Shown one piece after another: positions 1 through 7,582 of a stretch of DNA of 39,778 nucleotides; within the stretch, counting starts at the first letter, position 1, and every line of letters begins with the position of its first letter. Source of the DNA: Pseudobacteroides sp. (lineage in GTDB: Bacteria > Bacillota > Clostridia > Acetivibrionales > DSM-2933); assembly GCF_036567765.1 (NCBI RefSeq), contig NZ_DATCTU010000048.1, forward strand, positions 1-39,778. Direction: 5' to 3'. Made by a program: the position numbers and the translations under genes. The notes beneath the pieces were generated by a model, which searched no databases, had not been told where the DNA came from, and saw only the letters and a list, made by a program, of their open reading frames with translations.

Positions 1-104
1 GCAGCCCACTCACCTTCCCGTGATTTGTAGTTTACCGAAACCCCTATGGACTGATTATAAAATAAAAATCACTCAGCAGCACCGTTTTCATTACGTTTTG
101 TGCC

Positions 105-470
105 TTGAGTGAAGCGAAAGGAATGGATTATATTTATGAAATAGCTGCTCTGTTTAAGGATGCATCGATTGTTACTTTGGTTTCAGCCATATCACCCTAT
201 ATGGAAATGAGGAGAAGAGCCAGGGAAAGGATTGGGAATCGGGAGTTTGTGGAGGTCTATGTTACAGCAGATCTTCAAACGCTGATAAAACGTGACCCCA
301 AGGGGCTCTATAGAAAAGCTTTGGCAGGGGAGATAACCGATTTTACAGGCATATCTGCTCCGTATGAAGAGCCGGTAAATCCGGAGATTACTTTGGACAC
401 AGACAAAGTAACAATTGAAGAAGGGGCAAGTATAGTGCTAAATTATATATGGAAGAGAATTTTGATATAA
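105..470 (+). pseudogene. cysC: Adenylylsulfate kinase remnant (C-terminal half)
   Basis: The 121 residues match the second half of APS kinase, which phosphorylates adenylylsulfate to PAPS in sulfate activation. Family landmarks visible are the SAISPY stretch, RRRARERIG, FVEVYV, RDPKGLYRKALAGEI and the DFTGISAPYEEP stretch. The N-terminal half with the P-loop (normally GLSGSGKST) is absent. The frame stays open back to position 66, where a TAA stops it, and nothing upstream resembles CysC. The only possible starts are weak (TTG at 105) and have no clear ribosome site. CysC proteins are usually about 200 residues, so this is a 5'-truncated, probably dead copy, perhaps cut by a rearrangement or mobile element at the window edge. 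Its identity is certain; that it is non-functional is inferred. Confidence 0.8.
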
Positions 471-490
471 ACAACCGGCGAAAGCATTAT
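462..490 (+). promoter_or_regulatory. Candidate sigma-A promoter of the STM4015-Thg1 operon
   Basis: TTGATA (462-467), a 17-nt spacer and CATTAT (485-490) lie just upstream of the STM4015 gene. The -35 box matches 5 of 6 consensus bases and the -10 box 4 of 6. The -35 overlaps the stop codon of the cysC remnant. An AAAGGAG ribosome site follows before the ATG at 523. This is pattern recognition only. Confidence 0.4.
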
Positions 491-522
491 ATAAAAATTA
501 ACTTTTTAAAAGGAGAAAATCT

Positions 523-1374
523 ATGATTACAAGAAGACTGGCTCTTAGTTATGATGAGTGTGAAGAAGGAAAAAACTTTTTGGGTCTATTGGAGGAGTTT
601 TATAGCGATCCTTCCTCAAAGGATGTTGAATACCTTGTAATAGGACCTTGGGAGGAAACATGGGAAAATAGCTCAAAGTTTATTGTGGATAATCTCGTAG
701 AAAACAAAGACAAACTGCCGAGCATCAAAGGGCTTTTTATTGGTGATATGGAGTCGGAGGATTGTGAAATATCATGGATAATTCAAAGTGATTTATCACC
801 CCTCTTAAGAGCATTTCCAAATCTAGAAGAGTTAAAAATCAGAGGAAGCTCTGGATTAAGGCTTTCGGATCTGCAACATGATAAGTTAAAGACACTAATT
901 ATAGAGTGTGGTGGTTTGAGTACTGATGTAATTGATGATATATTAGAATCAAAGCTTCCCAATCTGGAGCATCTGGAATTATATCTTGGAGTTGAGGAGT
1001 ACGGATTTAACGGAACAATAGAGGATATAAAACCGTTTATGAAAAAAGGGTTGTTTCCAAAGCTTAAGTATCTTGGATTGAAGGATAGTGAAATACAGGA
1101 TGAAATAGCACATGAAATTGCCAACAGCGATATTTTAGATGGGCTTGATACACTGGATCTTTCTATGGGAACCCTTACGGATGAAGGGGCAGAAAGTCTT
1201 TTGAAAAGCAATAGGATAAAGAATCTCAAGTTTCTGGATTTGAATTATCACTATATGTCCGACGACATGATGAAAAAAATTAAATCCCTAGGAATAAAAG
1301 TTGATGTTACTGATCAGCAGGAAGAAGAGGAATACGATGATGAGATATACCGTTACCCTGCTGTTACTGAATAA
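523..1374 (+). CDS. STM4015-family leucine-rich-repeat protein
   Basis: This 283-residue protein has no signal peptide or membrane segment, so it is probably cytosolic. Residues about 98-245 form leucine-rich repeats of the ribonuclease-inhibitor kind (LEELKIRG, LEHLELYLG, LKYLGLKD, LDTLDLS, LKFLDLN). An acidic stretch follows (EEEEYDDE, 267-274), and the protein ends YRYPAVTE. An AAAGGAG site lies 5' of the ATG. It is first in the operon, and its TAA overlaps the ATG of the ATP-grasp gene by one base, suggesting translational coupling. The gene set and order identify it as the STM4015 family of the Salmonella STM4011-4015 cluster, whose function is not established. The disordered acidic tail with a defined end could be what the neighbouring enzymes modify; that is inference. 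Confidence 0.85.
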   Translation: MITRRLALSYDECEEGKNFLGLLEEFYSDPSSKDVEYLVIGPWEETWENSSKFIVDNLVENKDKLPSIKGLFIGDMESEDCEISWIIQSDLSPLLRAFPNLEELKIRGSSGLRLSDLQHDKLKTLIIECGGLSTDVIDDILESKLPNLEHLELYLGVEEYGFNGTIEDIKPFMKKGLFPKLKYLGLKDSEIQDEIAHEIANSDILDGLDTLDLSMGTLTDEGAESLLKSNRIKNLKFLDLNYHYMSDDMMKKIKSLGIKVDVTDQQEEEEYDDEIYRYPAVTE

Positions 1375-2525
1375 TGAAAAGGGATTATATAATCATAGGT
1401 AACCCTGAAAACAGAAGGGTTGAATTTTTCCAAAGAGCGTTAGTAGGACAGGGCATGAAGCCTGCCAAGGTTTTGTCATATGAGGAAATATTCAAAAGGA
1501 AGCTGGAAATTGGTGGTTTAATAGATACTAACAGTATTGTCAGGATTGAGTCCCCAGGTGAAAACTTCAATGTTGAGAGGGGAATAATTGCGTTAGGCTG
1601 TGAGTCAGGAGATATAAGAGAAGATGTAGGAGAAGGAGATATAAGGGCGGGAGATTTAAGAAAGCTGGAATACGAGAAGGGGAGAATACTTTACCCTTCT
1701 TGTTGGTATCTTGGATTTACCAGGCTTCAGGAAGCAATATGGAAAGTTAGCAGCAAAGTACAGGGGTTAAGATGGATGAATTATCCCCCGGAGATACTTA
1801 CCATGTTTAACAAGCCTGTCTGCCAGCAGTTGCTGGATTCAAAGCTGGTGCCAGTGCCAAGAAGACTTGGTAAAGTAACTGGATATGAGGATTTAAGAAA
1901 CGAAATGGAGTGTCATTCTGTAAAAAGAGTTTTTGTCAAGCTATTCATGAGTTCGTCTGCTTCAGGCGTCTGTGCTTACCAGTTTGAGTCCAAAAGCGGC
2001 AGGGAGCTATTAAGTTCTACCATTGAAATAGGTCAGATAGAAGGCCAACTTGCTTTCTATAATTCATTAAAAATTAAAAGATACACTGAGAAAAGTAAAA
2101 TTAAAGCAGTTTTGGACTGGATCTGCAGTCAGGGAGCACAGGTGGAGGCATGGATTCCAAAGGCTGGCATTGATGGATATGCTTTTGATCTAAGGGTGCT
2201 TGTTGTGGGAAAAAAGGCTGCCCATATAGTGCCGCGACTAAGTAAAAGCCCTATGACCAATCTTCATCTAGGGAATAAAAGAGGGGATATTAATTTGCTC
2301 GGCCTTACCAAAAGAGAGATTGAGGAGGCTTTGGCTCAAGCGGAAAAGGCTTCGGCAGTGTTTCCCAACTCCCACTATATGGGTATTGATGTGCTGATAG
2401 CTTCAGGCAGCCATAAGCCTTATATTATTGATGTGAATGCTTTTGGTGACTTGCTGCCCGGGATAGTCTATAATGGAATGGATACCTATACTTATGAGAT
2501 AGCCAAGTTTAATTGCAAAACATAA
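1374..2525 (+). CDS. STM4014-family ATP-grasp protein
   Basis: A 383-residue protein with a recognisable ATP-grasp C-terminal two-thirds. It has an ATP-binding lysine in VKRVFVKLF (K189), followed by the serine-rich MSSSASGV loop. FDLRVLVVGKKAAHIVPRLS (271-290) is followed by TNLHLG, as in RimK/glutathione-synthetase-like ligases. Metal-ligand candidates are D339 (MGIDVLI) and D353/N355 (YIIDVNAFGD). The N-terminal 130 residues are a pre-ATP-grasp region. Members of this fold join a carboxylate to an amine or thiol using ATP. The substrate here is unknown; a peptide C-terminus or amino acid is plausible given the radical SAM neighbours. It overlaps the preceding gene by one base and is followed 16 nt later by the hydrolase gene. 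Family assignment rests on the ATP-grasp motifs plus synteny. Confidence 0.85.
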   Translation: MKRDYIIIGNPENRRVEFFQRALVGQGMKPAKVLSYEEIFKRKLEIGGLIDTNSIVRIESPGENFNVERGIIALGCESGDIREDVGEGDIRAGDLRKLEYEKGRILYPSCWYLGFTRLQEAIWKVSSKVQGLRWMNYPPEILTMFNKPVCQQLLDSKLVPVPRRLGKVTGYEDLRNEMECHSVKRVFVKLFMSSSASGVCAYQFESKSGRELLSSTIEIGQIEGQLAFYNSLKIKRYTEKSKIKAVLDWICSQGAQVEAWIPKAGIDGYAFDLRVLVVGKKAAHIVPRLSKSPMTNLHLGNKRGDINLLGLTKREIEEALAQAEKASAVFPNSHYMGIDVLIASGSHKPYIIDVNAFGDLLPGIVYNGMDTYTYEIAKFNCKT

Positions 2526-2541
2526 AGATGGTGATATAAAA

Positions 2542-3330
2542 ATGATAAACATGAATGAGATAGTTGGAAGCCATAATATATTATTTATTACTATTGATAC
2601 ATTAAGATATGACGTGGCTGTATATGAGGAAGCGAATAATAACACGCCCAATATAAGCCGTTTAGGCAAATGGGAGAAAAGGCATTCTCCAGGAAGCTTT
2701 ACATATGCAGCACATCAGGCTTTTTTTGCAGGGTTTCTTCCCACACCAGTGTCTCTTGGCAGGCATGAAAGGCTTTTTTCTGTAAGGTTTCCCGGAAGTG
2801 AAACCACAGGTGGTAATACATGCGTTTTTGATGCCCCTAACATAGTTTCGGGACTTGAAAGTCGGGGATATCATACTGTTTGTGTTGGAGGAGTGGGTTT
2901 TTTTAATAAGGCATCCCCTTTGGGCAATGTTATTCCATCACTTTTTAATGAGAGCTACTGGGATACCGGTTTAGGTGTTACCGACAGGAATTCTACCAGA
3001 AATCAGGTTGAATGCTGCCTTAATGCATTAAAAAATATTGATGTATCTAAAAAGGTTTTCCTATTTCTGAATGTGTCCGCTCTGCACCAACCAAACTATT
3101 TTTATTTGGAAGGTGCGAAGAGTGACAGCATTGAGAGCCATGCGGCGGCATTAAGGTATGTTGATTGTGAGCTTAAGCACCTTTTTAGCACATTTGCACA
3201 AAGGGGCCGGGGTTTTGGAATAATCTGTTCAGATCATGGAACGGCTTATGGAGAGGACGGGTATTATGGCCACAGGCTTGCCCATGAGGTTGTCTGGACA
3301 GTTCCTTATATGGAGTTTGTATTTGTCTAG
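2542..3330 (+). CDS. STM4013-family sulfatase/alkaline phosphatase-fold hydrolase
   Basis: A 262-residue cytosolic metal-dependent hydrolase of the alkaline phosphatase superfamily. ILFITIDTLRYD gives the first metal aspartate (D19). GSFTYAAHQAFFAG places a threonine (T54) where the nucleophile sits; it is not the CxPSR cysteine of true sulfatases, so no formylglycine is expected. ICSDHGTAYGEDGYYGH supplies D231, H232 and H244. The protein is much shorter than secreted sulfatases (about 500 residues) and lacks a signal peptide. Reaction type (phospho- or sulfo-ester hydrolysis, or transfer) is known only for the superfamily. ATG codons at 2542 and 2551 are both possible, and the ribosome site is weak, so translation may depend on coupling to the ATP-grasp gene. 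Confidence 0.85.
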   Translation: MINMNEIVGSHNILFITIDTLRYDVAVYEEANNNTPNISRLGKWEKRHSPGSFTYAAHQAFFAGFLPTPVSLGRHERLFSVRFPGSETTGGNTCVFDAPNIVSGLESRGYHTVCVGGVGFFNKASPLGNVIPSLFNESYWDTGLGVTDRNSTRNQVECCLNALKNIDVSKKVFLFLNVSALHQPNYFYLEGAKSDSIESHAAALRYVDCELKHLFSTFAQRGRGFGIICSDHGTAYGEDGYYGHRLAHEVVWTVPYMEFVFV

Positions 3331-3410
3331 GGAATTATAGCGATTTTGTTTTTTATAAATTTTTTTTATAAATTATATGTCAAATATAAGATGGGGGAGA
3401 GGTAGTAGAT

Positions 3411-4775
3411 TTGCAGCAAAGCATTAAAGAATTGGAAATATTATTGAAGGGTGACCCGTATAAATCCTATTTGTATTCATACCCTCATAAAACTGCTTAT
3501 GGCAAATTTGATCCTTTGCCGATAGAAAGCCTTTGGAAGGATGAAAGTAAAAAATCCTTGTTTCTGTATACACATATTCCTTTTTGCAGATCCAAGTGCG
3601 GCTACTGCAATCTTCTGTCTATTTGCGAAAAAGATGATAATTTCCATGAGATTTATGTAAATGCTTTAGAAAGGCAAGCTAAAGACATAAAGGAAGCTAT
3701 AGGTCCCCTGTCCTTCGCAGGGTTTGCTATTGGAGGAGGGACCCCTACAATCCTTAGTGAAAGTAACTTGGAAAGGCTTTTCGATATTGCCCGAAGCATC
3801 CTTGTGGTGGATACCGAGAGCATTCCGATATCGGTCGAAACTTCTCCGAAGGAGGCTTCCTACTCAAAGCTGAAGTTAATAAGGGATAGAAATGCGGACA
3901 GAATCAGTATTGGAATACAGAGTTTTATACAATCTGAAGCCGTATATATAAACAGGGCTGAAAATTACAACAGTATTTATACAGCTCTTGAAAGTATAAA
4001 GAAGTTGGAATTTCCGGTCTTAAACGTTGATCTTATATACGGAATACCGGGTCAGACTATGAAGTCATGGGAATATTCCCTAAGAGAGACTCTAAAATAT
4101 AAGCCTCAGGAAATATATATCTATCCTTTGTATGTAAGGCCGTTGACAGGACTTGGTATAAAAAGCAAGACTATTAAAAAAGATAATGATATAAGGATGG
4201 AATTATATAAAACTGCGTGCTCCATATTGAAGGACAGTGGATACAGCCAGCTATCCATGAGGTGCTTTTCACTAGAAAAGGAATTTGATAAGGAGATCAA
4301 TAAGGCAAATGTGAATTTACCTGAATACTCATGCCAGGAGGATGGAATGATTGGTCTTGGTTGCGGTGCCAGATCCTATACCAAAAATGTGCATTACTCC
4401 TATGAGTATGGAGTAAGCCATGGTGTTGTCAAAGGCATAATCGAAAGTTACATAGGCACTAAAAGCTATAAGTATGCTGATTTTGGGTTTATTTTAAATG
4501 AAGAGGAACAAAAGAGGAGGTTTGTCTTAAAATCTCTTTTATATAAAGATGGGATTGATTATTATAAGTATAAGGAATTGTTTAGCAGCCGCGTAATGGA
4601 TGATTTTACTGAACTATCCTGTCTTGTGGAACTTGGGTATGCCAAACAGTATAATTCGGATGATAAATCTGTGCTTAAGCTTACAGAGGAAGGTCTTGCA
4701 TTATCGGATTCCATCGGCCCATGGCTGATGTCTCAAAAGGTGAGAGACAGAATGGAAAGGTATATGTTATCATGA
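3411..4775 (+). CDS. STM4012-family HemN-like radical SAM protein
   Basis: A 454-residue radical SAM enzyme. The cluster motif is C59-x3-C63-x2-C66 in HIPFCRSKCGYC, with aromatic Y65 before the last cysteine as in coproporphyrinogen dehydrogenase (HemN). GGGTPT (108-113) is the SAM-binding glycine motif. The C-terminal 100 residues (from about FVLKSLLYKDG) resemble the HemN winged-helix domain. The N-terminal YKSYLYSYPHKTAY segment is unlike ordinary HemN/HemW. The start is TTG at 3411, behind a GGGGGAGAGG stretch; no nearby ATG fits. An 80-nt AT-rich gap separates it from the hydrolase gene. Its end overlaps the next radical SAM gene by ATGA. HemN relatives include methyltransferases and cyclopropane- or heme-forming enzymes, so the reaction cannot be read from sequence. 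Confidence 0.85.
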   Translation: MQQSIKELEILLKGDPYKSYLYSYPHKTAYGKFDPLPIESLWKDESKKSLFLYTHIPFCRSKCGYCNLLSICEKDDNFHEIYVNALERQAKDIKEAIGPLSFAGFAIGGGTPTILSESNLERLFDIARSILVVDTESIPISVETSPKEASYSKLKLIRDRNADRISIGIQSFIQSEAVYINRAENYNSIYTALESIKKLEFPVLNVDLIYGIPGQTMKSWEYSLRETLKYKPQEIYIYPLYVRPLTGLGIKSKTIKKDNDIRMELYKTACSILKDSGYSQLSMRCFSLEKEFDKEINKANVNLPEYSCQEDGMIGLGCGARSYTKNVHYSYEYGVSHGVVKGIIESYIGTKSYKYADFGFILNEEEQKRRFVLKSLLYKDGIDYYKYKELFSSRVMDDFTELSCLVELGYAKQYNSDDKSVLKLTEEGLALSDSIGPWLMSQKVRDRMERYMLS

Positions 4776-5647
4776 AGTATACTTTTTATTACAGAGGCGA
4801 CCTTTCTTCCTGCAATTACAGCTGTGAATATTGCCCGTTTTCAAAGGAAAAGCAAAATAGTGCAAATTTGTATAATGATAAGTTACAGCTTGAACGATTT
4901 GTTTCATGGATTAAAAACAAGGATTGGAAAGATCGTAAAATTTCATTATTTTTCATTCCATGGGGAGAGGCACTTATCCACACCTGGTATCAAGAGGCTC
5001 TGATTGAGCTAAGCCAAATGAAGTTTGTCAATAAGGTGGTGGTTCAAACCAACCTGTCCTGTGATCTGGATTGGTTGGACAATGTAAACAGAGAAAAACT
5101 GGCACTTTGGATCACATACCATCCATCTCAGGTCAATATGAATATATTTGCGGGTAAGCTTCAGGCATTAAGAGAAAAAGGACTGCAGTTTAGCGTCGGT
5201 TGTGTGGGAAAGAAAGAGTATAAGAATGAGATTCTTGCTTTAAAGAAAAAGCTGGAAACCCTGTTATTTAAAAATGTGTATATGTGGGTAAATGCATATA
5301 AGGATGAGGGGATAGACTACTATTCTCAGGATGATATTAGGTTTTTTGAACATATTGACAAGTACTTTATGCAAAACCTAAAAGATTATGAAAGCCTGGG
5401 TAAGGAATGCAGAACAGGAAAGTCGGTATTTTTCGTAGAGGGAAGCGGAAATATCAGAAGGTGCAATTTTGAAAGAGGGGTTCTAGGGAATATATATAAC
5501 ACAGAGCTTGAAGCAATAGTGTGCAATGATAAGTGCAAAAATAAAATTTGCGATTGTTATATTGGATATATAAATATAGAAGAGTTGAATTTGACTGAGC
5601 TATACGGTAATAGAATTTTGGAGAGGATTCCAATAGAAATGGGGTAG
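4772..5647 (+). CDS. STM4011-family radical SAM protein with SPASM-like tail
   Basis: A 291-residue radical SAM protein with cluster motif C14-x3-C18-x2-C21 (LSSCNYSCEYCPF). The C-terminus carries further cysteines: C213, then G226-NIRR-C231, then C251-x3-C255-x4-C260-x-C262. The G-x4-C unit followed by clustered cysteines resembles SPASM/twitch auxiliary Fe-S domains, which are typical of enzymes that modify peptides or proteins. The start at 4772 is preferred because ATGA overlaps the upstream stop and an AAAGG lies 11 nt upstream; a longer frame from 4721 would add 17 residues of poor quality. This is the last gene of the STM4015-4011 set. The following HAD gene starts 4 nt after its stop, so the operon continues. 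Confidence 0.85.
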   Translation: MKYTFYYRGDLSSCNYSCEYCPFSKEKQNSANLYNDKLQLERFVSWIKNKDWKDRKISLFFIPWGEALIHTWYQEALIELSQMKFVNKVVVQTNLSCDLDWLDNVNREKLALWITYHPSQVNMNIFAGKLQALREKGLQFSVGCVGKKEYKNEILALKKKLETLLFKNVYMWVNAYKDEGIDYYSQDDIRFFEHIDKYFMQNLKDYESLGKECRTGKSVFFVEGSGNIRRCNFERGVLGNIYNTELEAIVCNDKCKNKICDCYIGYINIEELNLTELYGNRILERIPIEMG

Positions 5648-5651
5648 GAAA

Positions 5652-6359
5652 ATGCTGCCGAAGGCCATTCTTTTTGATATGGATGATACTATTATTTTAT
5701 CAGGAGGAATATCTGATGAAATTTGGGATGAAATTTCCAGGCACTTTGTGAGTAAATATAATTTGTTTGAATACCATGTTTTTACAAATGAGCTATTGAG
5801 ATTGCGGAAATGGTTTTGGAGCGACAAGAAGCGTCATAAGGCAGGAAGACAGGATATGCTTTTAGCAAGACGGGATCTTATAAAAATGACCATCGAGAGC
5901 CTTGGGGGCAAGGATCATGGCTATGCCGATGAAATGGCAAAGTTATTTGTTAAACGGCACATGGAAAGCATGAAAATGTTTGACAAGGCTGAAGACACCT
6001 TGGTAGAACTTGGGAAGAGCGGAGTTAAGCTTGCTTTGGTGACTAACGGCGGAGTTGTTGAGCAGAGGGGTAAGATTGAAAAGTTTCAACTTGAAAAATA
6101 CTTTGATACAATATTGGTTGAAGGTGAGACCGGCTTTGGAAAGCCTGAGCCCGAAGTATATCTAATGGCTTTGGAGAGGCTTGGCGTTAAAGCTGAGGAG
6201 ACCTGGATGGTAGGGGATAATCTGGAGTGGGATGTGGAAGGGCCGCAAAAGCTGGGAATATATGGGATTTGGAATGATTATAGAAACACTGGTTTACCGG
6301 AGGATTCCAAGGTAATCCCCGATAGAATTGTAAGGTCCATCGGCGAACTTCTGGATTAA
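5652..6359 (+). CDS. HAD-superfamily phosphatase
   Basis: A 235-residue haloacid dehalogenase-like hydrolase with all four motifs. Motif I is FDMDDT (nucleophile D9, acid D11), motif II VTNGG (T131), motif III GKPEPEVY (K164), and motif IV VGDNLEWDVEG (D189, D194). The helical insert between motifs I and II is a C1 cap, as in YjjG nucleotidases and phosphoglycolate phosphatase-like enzymes, which act on small phosphorylated metabolites. It is not the T4 Pnkp 3'-phosphatase type. The ATG at 5652 lies 4 nt after the STM4011-family stop and overlaps a GGGGTAGGAAA ribosome site. The substrate is unknown; being inside the operon suggests it removes phosphate from a pathway intermediate or from RNA-repair nucleotides. 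Confidence 0.85.
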   Translation: MLPKAILFDMDDTIILSGGISDEIWDEISRHFVSKYNLFEYHVFTNELLRLRKWFWSDKKRHKAGRQDMLLARRDLIKMTIESLGGKDHGYADEMAKLFVKRHMESMKMFDKAEDTLVELGKSGVKLALVTNGGVVEQRGKIEKFQLEKYFDTILVEGETGFGKPEPEVYLMALERLGVKAEETWMVGDNLEWDVEGPQKLGIYGIWNDYRNTGLPEDSKVIPDRIVRSIGELLD

Positions 6360-6381
6360 TAAAAATATTGAGGTGACATAC

Positions 6382-6831
6382 ATGGAAGCTGTCATATTTA
6401 TAGGATTGCAGGCAACCGGTAAAAGCACTTTTTATAAAGAAAAGTTTTATAAAACGCATATGAGAATAAATCTGGATATGTTAAAGACAAGAAACAAGGA
6501 AAAGATAATACTTGAAGCTTGCATAAAGGCAAAGCAGCCCTTTGTGGTTGATAACACAAACCCCACACAGGAAGATAGAAAAAAGTACATAGACATGGCT
6601 AAAGCAGCTAAATTTAAGGTTGTTGGCTACTATTTCCATTCAAGTGTGAATGAAGCCATATTAAGAAATGATAAAAGAACCGGAAAAGAGCGTGTTTCTT
6701 TAATAGGTATCAGAAGCACAAGTGCCAAACTGCAGCTTCCCAGTATGGAAGAGGGATTTGATGAGCTTTATTATGTTCGGATAAGTGAGGAAAACAACTT
6801 TATTTGTGAGGAGTGGAAAGATGAAATTTGA
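6382..6831 (+). CDS. P-loop kinase, PNKP-like (polynucleotide 5'-kinase candidate)
   Basis: A 149-residue P-loop kinase. Walker A is GLQATGKST (8-16), RINLDML gives a likely catalytic aspartate (D32), and PFVVDNTNPTQEDRKKYI (53-70) matches the VDNTNP segment of eukaryotic PNKP kinase domains. The C-terminal PSMEEGFDELYYV also resembles the PNKP end (EGF.E). Such kinases phosphorylate 5'-OH ends of RNA or DNA. Other small-molecule kinases share the fold, so polynucleotide activity is inferred. The ATG at 6382 is chosen because GAGGTG (6370-6375) sits 6 nt upstream; a GTG at 6373 would lie inside that site. The gene overlaps the Thg1-like gene by 11 nt, linking their translation. Confidence 0.8.
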   Translation: MEAVIFIGLQATGKSTFYKEKFYKTHMRINLDMLKTRNKEKIILEACIKAKQPFVVDNTNPTQEDRKKYIDMAKAAKFKVVGYYFHSSVNEAILRNDKRTGKERVSLIGIRSTSAKLQLPSMEEGFDELYYVRISEENNFICEEWKDEI

Positions 6832-7582
6832 TGAACTTGACTTGAAAATGAGGGTTTATGAAACTGCCCATGATTATAGCGTCCTGCCTGAAGTTTATAT
6901 GGTTGCACGTATAGATGGAAGAAGCTTTACCAGGCTTACCAAGGAGGTCCATAAATTTGAAAGTCCGTATGATGTAAGGTTCAGGGATTATATGGTTGAT
7001 ACGGTTAAACATCTTATGAATTGTGGGTTCAGGGTGGTTTACGGGTATACGCAAAGTGATGAGATCTCTTTGCTTTTTCATATTGATGAAGGGGCTTATG
7101 GACGGAAGGTCCGTAAGTATAACTCTGTCCTTGCGGGAGAGGCAAGTGCAAAGTTTTCCATTTTGCTTGGGGATGCAGCGTGCTTTGACTGCAGAATATC
7201 TGAGCTCCCAAATCCTAAAGCAGTGGTGGATTATTTCAGATGGAGAAACGAGGATGCCCACAGGAATGCTTTGAACTCACACTGTTACTGGATGCTAAGA
7301 AAAAATGGCAACTCACAAAAGGAAGCAACGGATTTCTTAAGCGGCATGCCCGTCAGTGATAAAAATGAGCTTTTATTTCAAAACGGTATTAATTTTAATG
7401 AGGTTCCTAATTGGCAAAAGCGTGGAGTAGGGCTCTACTGGGAGGAGTATGAAAAACCTTGTATAAACCCTAAAACAGGGAACATTACCACTGCTCAAAG
7501 GCGAAGGATCAAGGTGGACTTTGACCTGCCGATGAAGGATGATTACAGCGGTTTTATAGAAAGGTTTTTAGGGATGGATTAG
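6821..7582 (+). CDS. Thg1-like 3'-5' nucleotidyltransferase (tRNA-His guanylyltransferase family)
   Basis: A 253-residue Thg1-family enzyme that adds nucleotides to RNA 5' ends in the reverse (3'-5') direction. VARIDGRSFTRLTK carries metal aspartate D32, and YTQSDEISLLF carries D80/E81, the two-metal site. AHRNALNSHCYWML corresponds to the conserved H..N..N segment. Bacterial Thg1-like proteins repair 5'-truncated tRNAs rather than only adding G-1 to tRNA-His. The start at 6821 lies behind GGAGTGGAAAG and overlaps the kinase gene; a frame from 6785 would add 12 unlikely residues. Its TAG ends exactly where the convergent amidohydrolase stop begins (7582/7583), leaving no room for a terminator. 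The pairing with a PNKP-like kinase fits RNA end repair. Confidence 0.88.
   Translation: MKFDELDLKMRVYETAHDYSVLPEVYMVARIDGRSFTRLTKEVHKFESPYDVRFRDYMVDTVKHLMNCGFRVVYGYTQSDEISLLFHIDEGAYGRKVRKYNSVLAGEASAKFSILLGDAACFDCRISELPNPKAVVDYFRWRNEDAHRNALNSHCYWMLRKNGNSQKEATDFLSGMPVSDKNELLFQNGINFNEVPNWQKRGVGLYWEEYEKPCINPKTGNITTAQRRRIKVDFDLPMKDDYSGFIERFLGMD

Noticed and set aside
2..112. Open frame beginning QPTHLPVICS at the left edge
   Set aside because: It has no start, only 36 codons and no recognisable similarity; it could be the end of a transposase but nothing supports it.
2542..3330. True sulfatase with formylglycine
   Set aside because: The nucleophile region has Thr (FTYAAHQ), without the C/S-x-P-S-R signature.
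3345..3385. Direct repeat TTTTTTATAAATT in the gap before the STM4012-family gene
   Set aside because: It is a short AT-rich slippage-type repeat without a stem; too weak to call a terminator or promoter.
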